Assembly (NCBI GenBank): GCA_902727935.1 | Contig: CACVAX010000052.1 | Location: 1-64,000, forward strand | DNA length: 64,000 bases | Source of the DNA: an uncultured Sulfurovum sp. | GTDB taxonomy: Bacteria; Campylobacterota; Campylobacteria; Campylobacterales; Sulfurovaceae | Direction: 5' to 3' | Shown here: piece after piece, positions 8,080 through 16,312 of the stretch | Position numbering within the stretch: the first letter of the stretch is position 1 | Layout of the letters: each line of letters begins with the position of its first letter | Program-made: the position numbers and the translations under genes | Notes under the pieces: generated by a model | The model's input: only the letters and a program-made list of their open reading frames with translations | The model's database searches: none | What the model was told of the DNA's origin: nothing

Positions 8080-8336
8080 ATGAAAAATGCAGTTATTAAT
8101 GCTCGAATTGAGTCTGAATTAAAAGTTGATGTTGAGCATATTTTAAAAAATCTGGGTCTTAGTGCTACACAGGCTATCAATATGTTTTATCAACAGATTA
8201 AGCTTCAAAGGGGAATACCCTTTGAAATTAAGATGCCAAATGAAGAGACGCAACAAGTCATAGAAGAGTCATAGAAGAGTCACGTAAGGGTATTAATGTT
8301 GAAGATTTTTCTTTTGATGAGTTAACTCAAAAATGA
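8080..8336 (+). pseudogene. RelB/DinJ-family antitoxin, truncated by an 11-bp duplication
   Basis: The readable 64 residues are a typical RelB/DinJ antitoxin: ribbon-helix-helix N-terminus (KNAVINARIESELK), LGLSATQAINMFYQQI and GIPFEIK. A tandem duplication of TCATAGAAGAG (8258-8279) then causes a stop at 8272-8274. If one copy is removed, the frame continues for 17 more residues (RKGINVEDFSFDELTQK) to a TGA at 8334-8336, overlapping the toxin ATG exactly as in intact operons. The lost tail is the part that normally wraps the toxin, so neutralisation is probably lost or weakened. Confidence 0.88.
8258..8279. repeat. 11-bp tandem duplication in the antitoxin gene
   Basis: TCATAGAAGAG at 8258-8268 is repeated at 8269-8279. 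It shifts the antitoxin frame and produces the premature TAG. Confidence 0.95.
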
Positions 8337-8599
8337 AAATCAGACGACATAGAAAGTTCTTAAAAGATTTTAGAGATACAAGACTTAGTAACAGTCAATT
8401 TGAAAAATTTGTTTATTATATTAACGCTTTAAGAGAAGAGAATAAATTACCTCCAGAGTCTAAAGACCATTCATTGAGTGGTAACTATAAAGACTGTAGG
8501 GAATTTCATTTAGGTGGAGATATGCTAATTATATATGTTGAAAGTGATATTGATTAAATTATTTTAATGCGTCTAGGCACACATTCCCAGCTTTTTTAA
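8333..8599 (+). pseudogene. YafQ/RelE-family toxin with in-frame stop
   Basis: The open part (8333-8557, 74 residues) matches the YafQ branch of RelE mRNA interferases: KFLKDF near the N-terminus, then LPPESKDHSLSGNYKDCREFHLGGDMLIIY. A TAA at 8555-8557 interrupts it. In the same frame the sequence continues as IILMRLGTHSQLF and a stop at 8597-8599, which is the conserved RelE/YafQ C-terminal strand with its catalytic histidine region (R-x-GSHSELF in relatives). A single-base change to TAA therefore explains the break, and the product without this strand should be inactive. Confidence 0.88.
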
Positions 8600-8704
8600 T
8601 TTGAGAAGTGATGATAGGGTAAATTTAAAGTAGCTTGTCCCTTTTAATTAATATACTTCTTTTAAAAAGCTATATCATAGTTTTACCTATACTATGGATA
8701 GACT

Positions 8705-9343
8705 AAAAATAAACCCAAAGTATTAAGCCGAGTTCTGAGTGCTATTTCGCCCAAAAAAGATTGGGAAAAATAGTTTGTTTGCTGATGTTAAATCCATTGC
8801 ACGTCGCGTCGCACGTCGTTAGAGAAAAAAGGAGTAACGCTTTTTTCTCAATAACTTCAGCAGGACGGAGACCCTTATCCTGCCTATATTTTTCAATTAC
8901 AGCTATTTTCTTCTAAGACTCCCACTAACCAACATGCCTCTATCTCGGCATGTTTCGTGAAGTTTTTAGCTTCTACGGTTACTACCAATCTATTGTCTTC
9001 TGCTATACCTTACGGATTTCTTTAGGGCATATTTTCAACATGGAAAACTTAGCCCAACAGAAGCACACAATGTTAAAAAAACGATACTTAACATCACGGA
9101 AGATTTTTATGGCAAATTTGTAAACAAGACTCTGAGCAATTTTAGAGAATGCGTAACAATAAAATGTGTAGGTTCAATAAGATTTAACGAAGAAATAGTT
9201 AAAATTCTGTTGAGCCTTGTGCTTGTTGAGTGAAGTCATTAGTTTTTGAACGGACTTGGGGACTTCACTCATCCTTTATTTACAGCCTCTTTTAAAAATC
9301 TTCAAAAAAAGCTTTATCGCTGTTATGGTATACCTTTTTATGT
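8705..9343 (-). ncRNA. rnpB: Structured RNA resembling RNase P RNA, expanded
   Basis: Read on the minus strand, the order of conserved pieces follows bacterial RNase P RNA. AAGTCCG (9251-9257) can form P4 with CGGCTT in CAGAACTCGGCTTAATA (8721-8737), leaving the bulged U. Between them come CAACAGAA-n4-TAAC, GTAAGGTATAGC, GTAGAAG-CTAAAAACTTC, CCGAGATAGAGG and a GGATTTAACATCAGC joining stretch. Perfect stems occur at 8931-8938/8947-8954, 8822-8831/8840-8849 and 9229-9239/9259-9269. At roughly 640 nt it is far longer than the usual 350-400, and many family-conserved bases differ. The ends are estimated from a possible P1 pairing (9330-9342 with 8704-8722). It could be a diverged or decaying copy, or another structured RNA class. 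Confidence 0.55.
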
Positions 9344-9405
9344 TAGATAAAGTTTAAATTTGGGTGTTAATTGATTTGTTATTATATTTAATCCAAAGGC
9401 TATCA

Positions 9406-10266
9406 ATGAATATATTAAGACCTCTTGCAAAGGAAGAATTAGAGTATTTCTTTTCAGAACATTCACTTAAAGTTATTCAATACTTTATGAATACTTCTCT
9501 CTTTGCTCAACCAGAAGTGTATGAAACTAAAGAAAATTTACCAATCCAAATTCCCAAAGAACATTTAGAACAATGGTTTGTTCAAGCCCTACAAGTAGAA
9601 GCCGTTGGAGCAGGAAGCTATCCTATAGATATTTTAAAACCCAATGAATGGGGTGCAGATGTTAAAATGCTTTCTTGTAAGGTAGATAAAAACGATAATC
9701 TAGGTAATGGGGATAGTGGTGAAACTTCTTTGGCTCAAAAGTTTATAGGAACAGGAATTAGCTTAGATGAACAGTTTAAACAAAAACAATATCAAGAAAT
9801 TATTAATGGTTGGACATCCATTTGGAAAGAGAAACTTATCAATGTAAAAGCTCAAAAGAATATAGAGAAAATTTATTATTTTTTCTTTTTGAGAGGAAGT
9901 TCTAAAGAGAGTTATATTTGTGCTTTTGAGGTAAATAGTGAAGATATTAACACAAATACAATTAGCCAAAGAGATGAAAACGCTCAAATAAAACAATCTA
10001 TCTTTTTAAATGGTGTCATAGATTCAAAATATGGAAATGCAAAAATTTATAAAGCCAAAAAAAGATTGGAACTAAGACTGAAACCCAAAAAACTATTAGA
10101 TGATGAATTTTTAATAGCAATACCAACACAAATACCAACAAAAGAAGATATTTATGAGCTTGTGCAGGATGAAAGTAAATATTATAAATATATGTTAGAA
10201 AAATATAATAAGTTTTTACAAAAACCATTTACTAATAGAATAATTTCTCATCCTAAAGTAAGATAA
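9406..10266 (+). CDS. Candidate restriction endonuclease of the methyltransferase locus
   Basis: 286 residues from ATG 9406, which has AAAGG seven bases upstream; a GTG at 9364 is possible but less likely. I do not recognise the family. The segment IDILKPNEWGADVKML has the D-x(n)-D-V-K shape of a PD-(D/E)xK nuclease core, and Lys/Tyr-rich C-terminal regions are common in such enzymes. It lies tail-to-tail with a cytosine-5 methyltransferase, their coding ends touching (10266/10267), the usual arrangement of type II restriction-modification pairs. The function is inferred mainly from context. Confidence 0.55.
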   Translation: MNILRPLAKEELEYFFSEHSLKVIQYFMNTSLFAQPEVYETKENLPIQIPKEHLEQWFVQALQVEAVGAGSYPIDILKPNEWGADVKMLSCKVDKNDNLGNGDSGETSLAQKFIGTGISLDEQFKQKQYQEIINGWTSIWKEKLINVKAQKNIEKIYYFFFLRGSSKESYICAFEVNSEDINTNTISQRDENAQIKQSIFLNGVIDSKYGNAKIYKAKKRLELRLKPKKLLDDEFLIAIPTQIPTKEDIYELVQDESKYYKYMLEKYNKFLQKPFTNRIISHPKVR

Positions 10267-11634
10267 TTATTTTATGGTTTTTAATATTCTAAACTTTGCT
10301 ATTTTATGTATATTATTAATTGCTAAATATAAATCTTTAGGTACATAATCCATAGATTTAGAATTGAGATTATAGACCCATAAATATTCATTTTGTTTTA
10401 TCCGATTTGAATATTTTCTTTTTATAATTTTTTTTATTTTCATCGTATCTTTATCATAATTTCCTGTAAGAGTTAGGCATTTAATATTTATAATTGAGTA
10501 ATTAGATAAGTCAGGATATCCATACCAATTAAATTTAATTGGTTTTCTATAATTTAATGTTAATTTTTTATCAATTTTTTTAATAAATACAATTTTTCCA
10601 TTAAATTTTTTTAATATGTTAATCATGAAATCCAAGACTCTCTCAATCTCCCTAGCAAAAGGATAAACACCCACAGCAGGGACGGCGTTTCCTATTTGTC
10701 TTCTTACTTCTGTGTTACTTCCTTTAAAAATAAGGTCATCGGGGAAGGCTTGTAGTCTTGCTCTTTCTCTGTTGCTTAATGCTCGTGGTTCTTCATAGTG
10801 ATAAGTCCATGTTCCTCCTCCTCCACTTGCTAAGACTGTGTAGGCAGGTTTATTTCGGTCTAGTTTTCTATAGATATTTGACATTCGTCCTTTGACTGCT
10901 AATTCAGGAGGTAAATCTTTGAAGTTTCCTCCCTCAGGAATGGCTTGAAGTTTCGCAGTTGTAGTGGGCAATTGTTTGATGAAATTATGATTAACACATT
11001 TTTTATTGAGGTTTTCAAAAGCTTCTTGGCTTGTAATGTGTTTATTTTTATGTGTGTGTTTTGGTAATATGAATGTTTCTTTTATGTCATCTCTTACCCC
11101 AATAAATAATACCCTTTGACGAAGTTGTGGTACACCATAATCGGCGAAATTGACTAAATGTACTTGTAAAGTATAGCCTGTATCTTCAAATCTTTTAGTA
11201 ATGATTTTAATCGCTTCACCTTTGTTCGCTGATAAAATACCTTTGACATTTTCTGCTAAAAATACTTTGGGTCTTAAGACTTCTACAAAATTTACAAAAT
11301 TTTCATAAAGTTTACCGTTTATATCATCTTGTAAGCCAATTTGTTTGCCTACTATGGAGAAAGTGACACAAGGAAAACCACCCAATAATACATCATAATT
11401 TTCATGCTTAAAATCATTTGGATTAACTTTGGTAATGTCTTCATTTAAAACGGTTGTGTTTTTGAAATATTTGTTATCGTTTTTTAAAGTTTCACAAGCA
11501 TGAGCGTTTATCTCTAGGGCTTTATTTGTGGTGAAGTTGAGTTTTGGATAGTTTTTACCTAAAAATTGAAAGTCACCATGAAACCCAATATCCAAACCAC
11601 CAGCACCTGTAAATGTTGAAAAAATTTTATACAT
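10267..11634 (-). CDS. DNA (cytosine-5-)-methyltransferase, with C-terminal extension
   Basis: 455 residues. All core motifs are present: FTGAGGLDIGF (8-18, AdoMet binding), GGFPC with the catalytic Cys89, ENV (128-130), QLRQR (170-174), RERARLQAFPDD (289-300) and IGNAVP (314-319). It methylates C5 of cytosine in a short DNA site; the site cannot be read from the sequence. After motif X there are about 120 extra Lys/Tyr-rich residues not needed for the fold, possibly a fused accessory domain. Convergent with the candidate endonuclease and followed upstream on the same strand by a small gene 9 bp away. Confidence 0.93.
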   Translation of the reverse strand: MYKIFSTFTGAGGLDIGFHGDFQFLGKNYPKLNFTTNKALEINAHACETLKNDNKYFKNTTVLNEDITKVNPNDFKHENYDVLLGGFPCVTFSIVGKQIGLQDDINGKLYENFVNFVEVLRPKVFLAENVKGILSANKGEAIKIITKRFEDTGYTLQVHLVNFADYGVPQLRQRVLFIGVRDDIKETFILPKHTHKNKHITSQEAFENLNKKCVNHNFIKQLPTTTAKLQAIPEGGNFKDLPPELAVKGRMSNIYRKLDRNKPAYTVLASGGGGTWTYHYEEPRALSNRERARLQAFPDDLIFKGSNTEVRRQIGNAVPAVGVYPFAREIERVLDFMINILKKFNGKIVFIKKIDKKLTLNYRKPIKFNWYGYPDLSNYSIINIKCLTLTGNYDKDTMKIKKIIKRKYSNRIKQNEYLWVYNLNSKSMDYVPKDLYLAINNIHKIAKFRILKTIK

Positions 11635-11643
11635 AATTAATTC

Positions 11644-11913
11644 CTATTCTTCTTGAAACAAATCACATAATTGAATATTCTGATTTTTAAAATAAGAAAG
11701 AATTTCTTTTATTAAATTATCTTTATTGGTTGCTATGATTGTTTTTTTTACTGTTTCATCAATATCAAAAAGTAAATAATTATTGTTAGAAATATATTTT
11801 ACAGCATAACTATTGTCACTTTCTAAATCATAATAAAAAAACCACCAGTTACCATTAATTAACTCATCAAAAGACAATGCCTCTATGCTTGTTTCTAATA
11901 TATCTTTATCCAT
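11644..11913 (-). CDS. Small acidic protein of unknown function in the methyltransferase operon
   Basis: 89 residues, acidic, no signal peptide or membrane helix, family not recognised. It is transcribed just ahead of the cytosine methyltransferase (9-bp gap) and divergently from the DUF6471 regulator. This position suggests an accessory to the restriction-modification system, perhaps an immunity or controller partner, but nothing in the sequence demonstrates it. Confidence 0.6.
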   Translation of the reverse strand: MDKDILETSIEALSFDELINGNWWFFYYDLESDNSYAVKYISNNNYLLFDIDETVKKTIIATNKDNLIKEILSYFKNQNIQLCDLFQEE

Positions 11914-12004
11914 TGTTTTATTCCTTCTTTTCTAGAAAATTATATTTTATTGTAATGAATATTGTATCATATGTGCAGCGTTTTGTCAAGTTTGTCCTAG
12001 GTTA

Positions 12005-12013
12005 TGTTATAAT
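12005..12013 (+). promoter_or_regulatory. Extended -10 promoter of the DUF6471 regulator
   Basis: TGT followed by a perfect TATAAT, 27 bases before the ATG at 12041. It lies in the 127-bp divergent space between the regulator and the methyltransferase operon, where a controller protein would be expected to bind. CAAGTTTGTC just upstream repeats TTGTC, but no clear operator dyad is visible. Confidence 0.55.
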
Positions 12014-12040
12014 CTAGCTATTTAAATATAAAGTGAAATC

Positions 12041-12259
12041 ATGGAAGATAAAGCAAAAAAAATTATAAAATTAGCTTTGAAAAATAGAAAGATTAGTTAT
12101 GTTAAATTATCTGAAAAGATGCAAGAGAAAGGTTATGATTATAATGACAATTCTTTAAGAAGTAAAATCAATAGAGGCACATTCTCTTTTGCCTTTTTAT
12201 TGGAAGTTTGTGATAGTTTAGAAATAGACGTTGTTTGTTTAGATAAAAGGGATACATGA
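12041..12259 (+). CDS. DUF6471-type small DNA-binding protein, putative RM controller
   Basis: 72 residues with a helix-turn-helix-like layout: ISYVKLSEKMQEKG, then NSLRSKINRGTFSFAFLLEV, the hallmark of DUF6471 proteins. Such proteins resemble Xre-like regulators and are often near restriction-modification genes. It is divergent from the methyltransferase operon and probably controls expression of the locus; that role is inferred from context and size. The ATG is supported by the promoter at 12005-12013. Confidence 0.72.
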   Translation: MEDKAKKIIKLALKNRKISYVKLSEKMQEKGYDYNDNSLRSKINRGTFSFAFLLEVCDSLEIDVVCLDKRDT

Positions 12260-12283
12260 TTTAAAAGGATTGTTTTTTTTTAA

Positions 12284-12403
12284 TGGACACAAATATCAAA
12301 CCAAATTAAACTAAAACATGATTATACCTGTCAAGGTTGTGGATGGAAACCCAACAATCAATATGAAAAAAGATTCATACACACCCATCACCTTACGCCA
12401 TGA
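12284..12403 (+). pseudogene. HNH endonuclease fragment
   Basis: A 39-codon open stretch without a start codon reads KLKHDYTCQGCGWKP followed by a terminal IHTHHLTP. The CxxC pair and the HH motif are those of HNH nucleases (compare the common form DNYTCQxCG...HHxxP). It ends at a TGA (12401-12403), and no upstream part of the gene is present. This is a remnant, possibly of a second nuclease that once belonged to the methyltransferase locus. Confidence 0.7.
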
Positions 12404-12968
12404 TTAATTAGGAGAAAAGAAAATAAAGAGTGAACTCACGCCATGATTTTAATACTAACTTAAGCGTGAAATTGGGCTTAATGAAAATATAGGGAGTGAT
12501 TGCTATCAGACCAATTATGAACTATACTTCATATTTAACTGTTATACAAAGAAAAACAGAATAGGATAACCATAAAATATGCATTAAAGTGCATATTTAC
12601 TACTTATGACTTCTTTACTTATTAAACTTTCATTAATATCTAACTATCGTTTTAATATTATAATAATCTAAAAACGATAAAAGGTTGAAGCATGTTTGTT
12701 AATCGTCATAATATTGTTTTGTATGGAGTTCCCAAATCTTTAGAATTGTTTAAAGAAAGTGGAGATATTGTCTTAGTGGATAGTTTTGTTAAATAGTACC
12801 GTTGATATTGCATTTCCCCTTTCAAAAAGCTAAACTTCTACAATTACTCAACAAATACTGATTAAAGTGTTTACGGAGTCTAAATATTGGAAGTATAGAA
12901 GTCAAAGGTCTATTATCTCTTCTGCAAAAGTACCTTCGGGTACTTTAATTCAAAAATAAAGTTTAAAT
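12404..12968. other. Decayed intergenic region
   Basis: No intact gene. It contains an 11-bp direct repeat ACGCCATGATT (12395-12405 and 12438-12448), a 9-bp hairpin at 12585-12608 without a T-run, a possible -10 near 12656, a short broken frame (separate entry) and a perfect 8-bp hairpin with a TTCG loop at 12927-12946. The stretch looks like leftover coding DNA between two accessory blocks. Confidence 0.5.
12692..12959 (+). pseudogene. Possible broken small gene, family unknown
   Basis: An ATG at 12692 with AAAGGTTGAAG ahead opens a 34-codon frame ending in TAG (12794-12796). In the +1 frame the sequence then reads with coding-like composition (KVFTESKYWKYRSQRS and so on) up to a TAA at 12957-12959, with one internal stop. 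Together these would make a protein of about 90 residues broken by one frameshift and one stop. I cannot assign a family, and chance cannot be excluded. Confidence 0.3.
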
Positions 12969-14114
12969 ATGATAAAAAAAATAGTACTACTGCTTCTGTT
13001 CCCTCTTTTTCTCTTTGCCAATGTGATTGTTGGGGCAGAAAAAACATCTGAATATTTGCCTTTACTTCAGGGTAAAAATGTTGCTTTAGTGGTTAATCAA
13101 TCTTCGGTGGTCTATGGAGAACATTTGGTAGATGCCCTTGTACGACAAAACATAAATGTCAAAAAAATCTTTGCACCTGAACATGGTTTTAGAGGAACAG
13201 CTGATGCTGGTGCGTATATTAAAAATGGTGTTGACAGGGCTACAGGATTGCCCATTGTTTCACTTTATGGAAAAAATAAGAAGCCTAGCAGGAATGATTT
13301 AAAAAATATTGATGTTTTACTGTTTGACATTCAAGATGTTGGGGTGCGTTTTTACACGTATCTTTCTACCTTGCATTACATTATGGAAGCAGGAGCAGAA
13401 AATAACATTGAATTGATTGTGCTTGACCGACCAAACCCTAATGGTGGACGCATAGATGGGGAAGTGTTGAACATGCAGTACACCTCATTTGTGGGAATGC
13501 ATCCTATACCGATACTTTATGGCATGACCATTGGTGAGTATGCACTCATGATAAATGGGGAAGGTTGGTTACAAAGGGGAGTTCAAGCCAATCTAAAAGT
13601 GGTCAAATTGGAAAATTATACGCATACAACCCCTTACTCTTTGGGCATTAAACCCTCTCCCAATTTACCGAATGATTTGTCAATTTACCTTTATCCTTCA
13701 TTGGCATTTTTTGAAGGAACAACCTTTTCTGCTGGACGTGGAACAACCCAACAGTTTCAGCTTTATGGTTCTCCTTATTACACTAAGAAAAATTTCTCTT
13801 TTACGCCTATTTCTCGTGAAGGAGCTAAGTCTCCAAAGCATCAAAATAAAATCTGTTATGGGGTAGATTTGAGGGGTGAGTTTATAGAGCCTAATGGGGG
13901 GATTAATTTGGCTTATTTACTAGATGCTTATAAATATTATCCTTATAAAAAGAAGTTTTTTTTAAACAACAGATTTATAGATAAGTTGGCTGGATCAAAT
14001 AAACTGCGTCAACAAGTTTTAGCAGGGAAGAGTGCAAAGCAGATTAAGCAGAGTTGGCAAAAAGGTTTAGATGAATTTAAAGCCTTACGTAAGCAGTATT
14101 TACTGTATCCATAA
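12969..14114 (+). CDS. NamZ-like exo-beta-N-acetylmuramidase family protein (DUF1343)
   Basis: 381 residues with a signal peptide (about 1-18, ending LFAN). The DUF1343 signatures are clear: VVNQSSV, KKIFAPEHGFRG near 63-75, LPIVSLYG, LLFDIQDVGVRFYTYLSTL near 119-137 and LDRPNPNGG near 158. NamZ enzymes remove terminal N-acetylmuramic acid from peptidoglycan fragments, so this one probably acts in the periplasm in wall turnover. It starts a tight three-gene set with two amidases (gap 8 bp, then a 4-bp overlap). Confidence 0.9.
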   Translation: MIKKIVLLLLFPLFLFANVIVGAEKTSEYLPLLQGKNVALVVNQSSVVYGEHLVDALVRQNINVKKIFAPEHGFRGTADAGAYIKNGVDRATGLPIVSLYGKNKKPSRNDLKNIDVLLFDIQDVGVRFYTYLSTLHYIMEAGAENNIELIVLDRPNPNGGRIDGEVLNMQYTSFVGMHPIPILYGMTIGEYALMINGEGWLQRGVQANLKVVKLENYTHTTPYSLGIKPSPNLPNDLSIYLYPSLAFFEGTTFSAGRGTTQQFQLYGSPYYTKKNFSFTPISREGAKSPKHQNKICYGVDLRGEFIEPNGGINLAYLLDAYKYYPYKKKFFLNNRFIDKLAGSNKLRQQVLAGKSAKQIKQSWQKGLDEFKALRKQYLLYP

Positions 14115-14122
14115 GGCTAGAT

Positions 14123-14722
14123 TTGAGCGAACGAAAAGTTTTAATGTTACTTGCATGGGGAATGTTTTTGTTATTGATTATGGCAATTTGGAATGGGCGT
14201 ATATTGAATACGACCGTGCTTATACAAGCTGGACATGTTGGTAGACTAACAGGAAATATTGGTTCTATTCATAATGGATTGGTAGAATCGGAGTGGAATG
14301 AACGTGTTGCGATAAGGGTTGAAGACATTTTAAAAAACAGAGGCATAATGGTTGAACGTGTTGGAGCAAGAATTCCTGCAGCCAATGCAGAGATTGCTAT
14401 TGCCATTCATTTTGATGGTTCAGAGAAAGCTTGTTTAACAGGAGCATCTATTGGACATGATGGTTCAGAGGGTTCAAGGCTTTTGGCTAAGAATTGGCGA
14501 CAAGAGTATGGGGCTTTTTTCCCTTTTAAATGGCATGGTGATAATTTTACGAAAAACTTAAGTGACTATTATGGTTTTTCTAAAGTAAATACGAGTAAAG
14601 GATTTTTGGTTTTAGAGTTGGGTGAAATAACCTGTAAAGAGCAGACCGACTGGTTAGAACCAAGATTGGGTGAAGTGGCAAGTAGAGTTGCTTATTTTAT
14701 ATTAAAGGAATTAGAACGATGA
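14123..14722 (+). CDS. Putative N-acetylmuramoyl-L-alanine amidase (Amidase_3-like)
   Basis: 199 residues. An N-terminal hydrophobic segment (about 7-22) anchors or exports it. VLIQAGHVG at the zinc-ligand position, AIAIHFDGS and a late LELGEI with a catalytic-type Glu follow the order of zinc-dependent Amidase_3 enzymes. It would cleave the stem peptide from muramic acid. The start is TTG at 14123, eight bases after the previous gene; no better in-frame start is available. It overlaps the next amidase by 4 bp. The family call is weaker than for the neighbours. Confidence 0.72.
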   Translation: MSERKVLMLLAWGMFLLLIMAIWNGRILNTTVLIQAGHVGRLTGNIGSIHNGLVESEWNERVAIRVEDILKNRGIMVERVGARIPAANAEIAIAIHFDGSEKACLTGASIGHDGSEGSRLLAKNWRQEYGAFFPFKWHGDNFTKNLSDYYGFSKVNTSKGFLVLELGEITCKEQTDWLEPRLGEVASRVAYFILKELER

Positions 14723-15390
14723 AAAAAATATTATTGACATTAAGTGCGTTGGGCATTTTTGCTTTGGCTAATGGAGCTGAAGCAATTAAAATTATAGATA
14801 AGCCTATTAATTTTGGTCAAGAACGTATTGACATGACGAAAGCTTATATAAAAGACCATTATGGTTATGAAGTAGAAAACATTGAGATAGAACCACGGAT
14901 TATTGTGCTTCATTGGACAGCTGACATGAGTTTTACAAAAAGTTTTGAGCGTTTAAAACCCCAAAAGCTTTTTTCGGATAGAAAAGACATTGTAAAAGCA
15001 TCTGCTTTAAATGTTTCGGCCCATTTTATGGTGAAGCGTGATGGTACTATTTATAGACTTATGCCTGAAAATTGGATGGCACGTCATGTGATTGGTTTGA
15101 ACTATTCGAGCATTGGGATTGAAAATATTGGTGGTAAGTCTAATAAAAAAGAAGATTTAACCAAGGCACAGTTGGAGGCGAATATTAAGTTGGTACGTTA
15201 TTTAAAAAATAAGCATAAAAGTATTACGCATTTAATAGGGCATCATGAGTACCGTGAAATGGAAGGTAGTGATTTGTGGTTAGAAATGGATAAAGGTTAT
15301 AGAACTGAAAAATCTGACCCAGGTGATCAATTTATGGCTAATGTTCGTAAAAAAGTAATGGATCTGAATTTATCGACGGCAGTAGAATAA
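14719..15390 (+). CDS. N-acetylmuramoyl-L-alanine amidase, Amidase_2/PGRP family
   Basis: 223 residues with a signal peptide (about 1-19). The Amidase_2 fold is recognisable from IVLHWTA (first zinc His), SAHFMVKRDGTIYRL, ARHVIGLNYSSIGIENIG (second zinc-site region) and HLIGHHEY plus SDPGDQF (last ligand and active-site loop). It releases stem peptides from peptidoglycan in the periplasm. As the last gene of the muramidase-amidase-amidase operon, its job is probably turnover of sugar-peptide fragments. Confidence 0.9.
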   Translation: MKKILLTLSALGIFALANGAEAIKIIDKPINFGQERIDMTKAYIKDHYGYEVENIEIEPRIIVLHWTADMSFTKSFERLKPQKLFSDRKDIVKASALNVSAHFMVKRDGTIYRLMPENWMARHVIGLNYSSIGIENIGGKSNKKEDLTKAQLEANIKLVRYLKNKHKSITHLIGHHEYREMEGSDLWLEMDKGYRTEKSDPGDQFMANVRKKVMDLNLSTAVE

Positions 15391-15571
15391 AAGACAGTTT
15401 CCAGTGGAGACACACCAGAAACATGAGGACTTATTTCGACGACAAAGGAATTATGTCAGAGTAGTGTTAATTTTGTGTTAAGTCTTTTAAGCTGATGCAT
15501 TTTTATGAATAATTCAACATCCCATAATATTTATTTAACTATTTTAAGTCACATAAATATTAGGATAATAA

Positions 15572-16108
15572 ATGAAAATGGAACAGATACTCATTTCTGA
15601 TACGGCAAATCAAAGTGATGAACTCTATGCAGTTGTCTACAGTAATTCAAAGATAATAGCTTATTTGTTGGCACAAGGTATCAAGGCTGAAGAGATACAT
15701 CAAGATGCTTTAGCAAGTTATTATGTTGATTATTACTTTTCACAAGTCAATACAGGAGGCTTTTCTAAGTTTGTACACAATTCAGAGTGGGACAGTGAGA
15801 TAAATTCTAGAGTTGCTTATGGATTAAAAGCAATTAATTCTATGGAGCATCTTGGCTTCTTTTTGAAAAAAGAAAATGAAATTAATCAAATTGCAAGAGA
15901 GAAATTAGAGGAGTATTTTTTGAGTGATTTTTTTGATGAGAGTCCTTTGAAAGCTGAATTAGACGATAGGTCATTTTTTAGTATTGAAGATGAGATTGTG
16001 GATTTAAATGGACAATGGTTAAAAGAACATAAAGATACAAAAGTACTTTCTATGGATGAGATATTTTTAGTCTTAGAAGAGATACTGGGTAAACCAATTC
16101 AACGATAA
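15572..16108 (+). CDS. DMP19/DUF4375-family protein
   Basis: 178 residues, strongly acidic, no membrane segment. The stretch ASYYVDYYFSQVNTGGFS (about 48-65) is the recognisable core of the DMP19/DUF4375 family. The best-known member, from Neisseria, is a DNA-mimic protein that binds a transcriptional repressor; whether this copy does so is unknown. Single gene preceded by 180 bp without a feature apart from a small dyad (15397-15422) and followed by the complex I operon. Confidence 0.75.
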   Translation: MKMEQILISDTANQSDELYAVVYSNSKIIAYLLAQGIKAEEIHQDALASYYVDYYFSQVNTGGFSKFVHNSEWDSEINSRVAYGLKAINSMEHLGFFLKKENEINQIAREKLEEYFLSDFFDESPLKAELDDRSFFSIEDEIVDLNGQWLKEHKDTKVLSMDEIFLVLEEILGKPIQR

Positions 16109-16312
16109 TTATTACTAGCTATCGTTGTTAAATAATAAAAGTATTCAAGAGGTTGTAACTCTAAGTTACATAGCATTTCTATTACATGGACTGCTAACAG
16201 CATACTAAATATAATTAACATTTTTACGATAATATAAACACAATAATCTTCCAGTCTTCCCAATTTAGGGGAAATTGTTATAGACAATAACATCTTGTAC
16301 AAAGGAGTTTTA

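Noticed and set aside
9364-9405. GTG start adding 14 residues to the candidate endonuclease
   Set aside because: The added segment is Leu/Ile-rich with no ribosome-binding site, whereas ATG 9406 has AAAGG at good spacing.
12927-12946. Perfect hairpin with TTCG loop as a terminator
   Set aside because: No T-run follows, and it lies just before a start codon.
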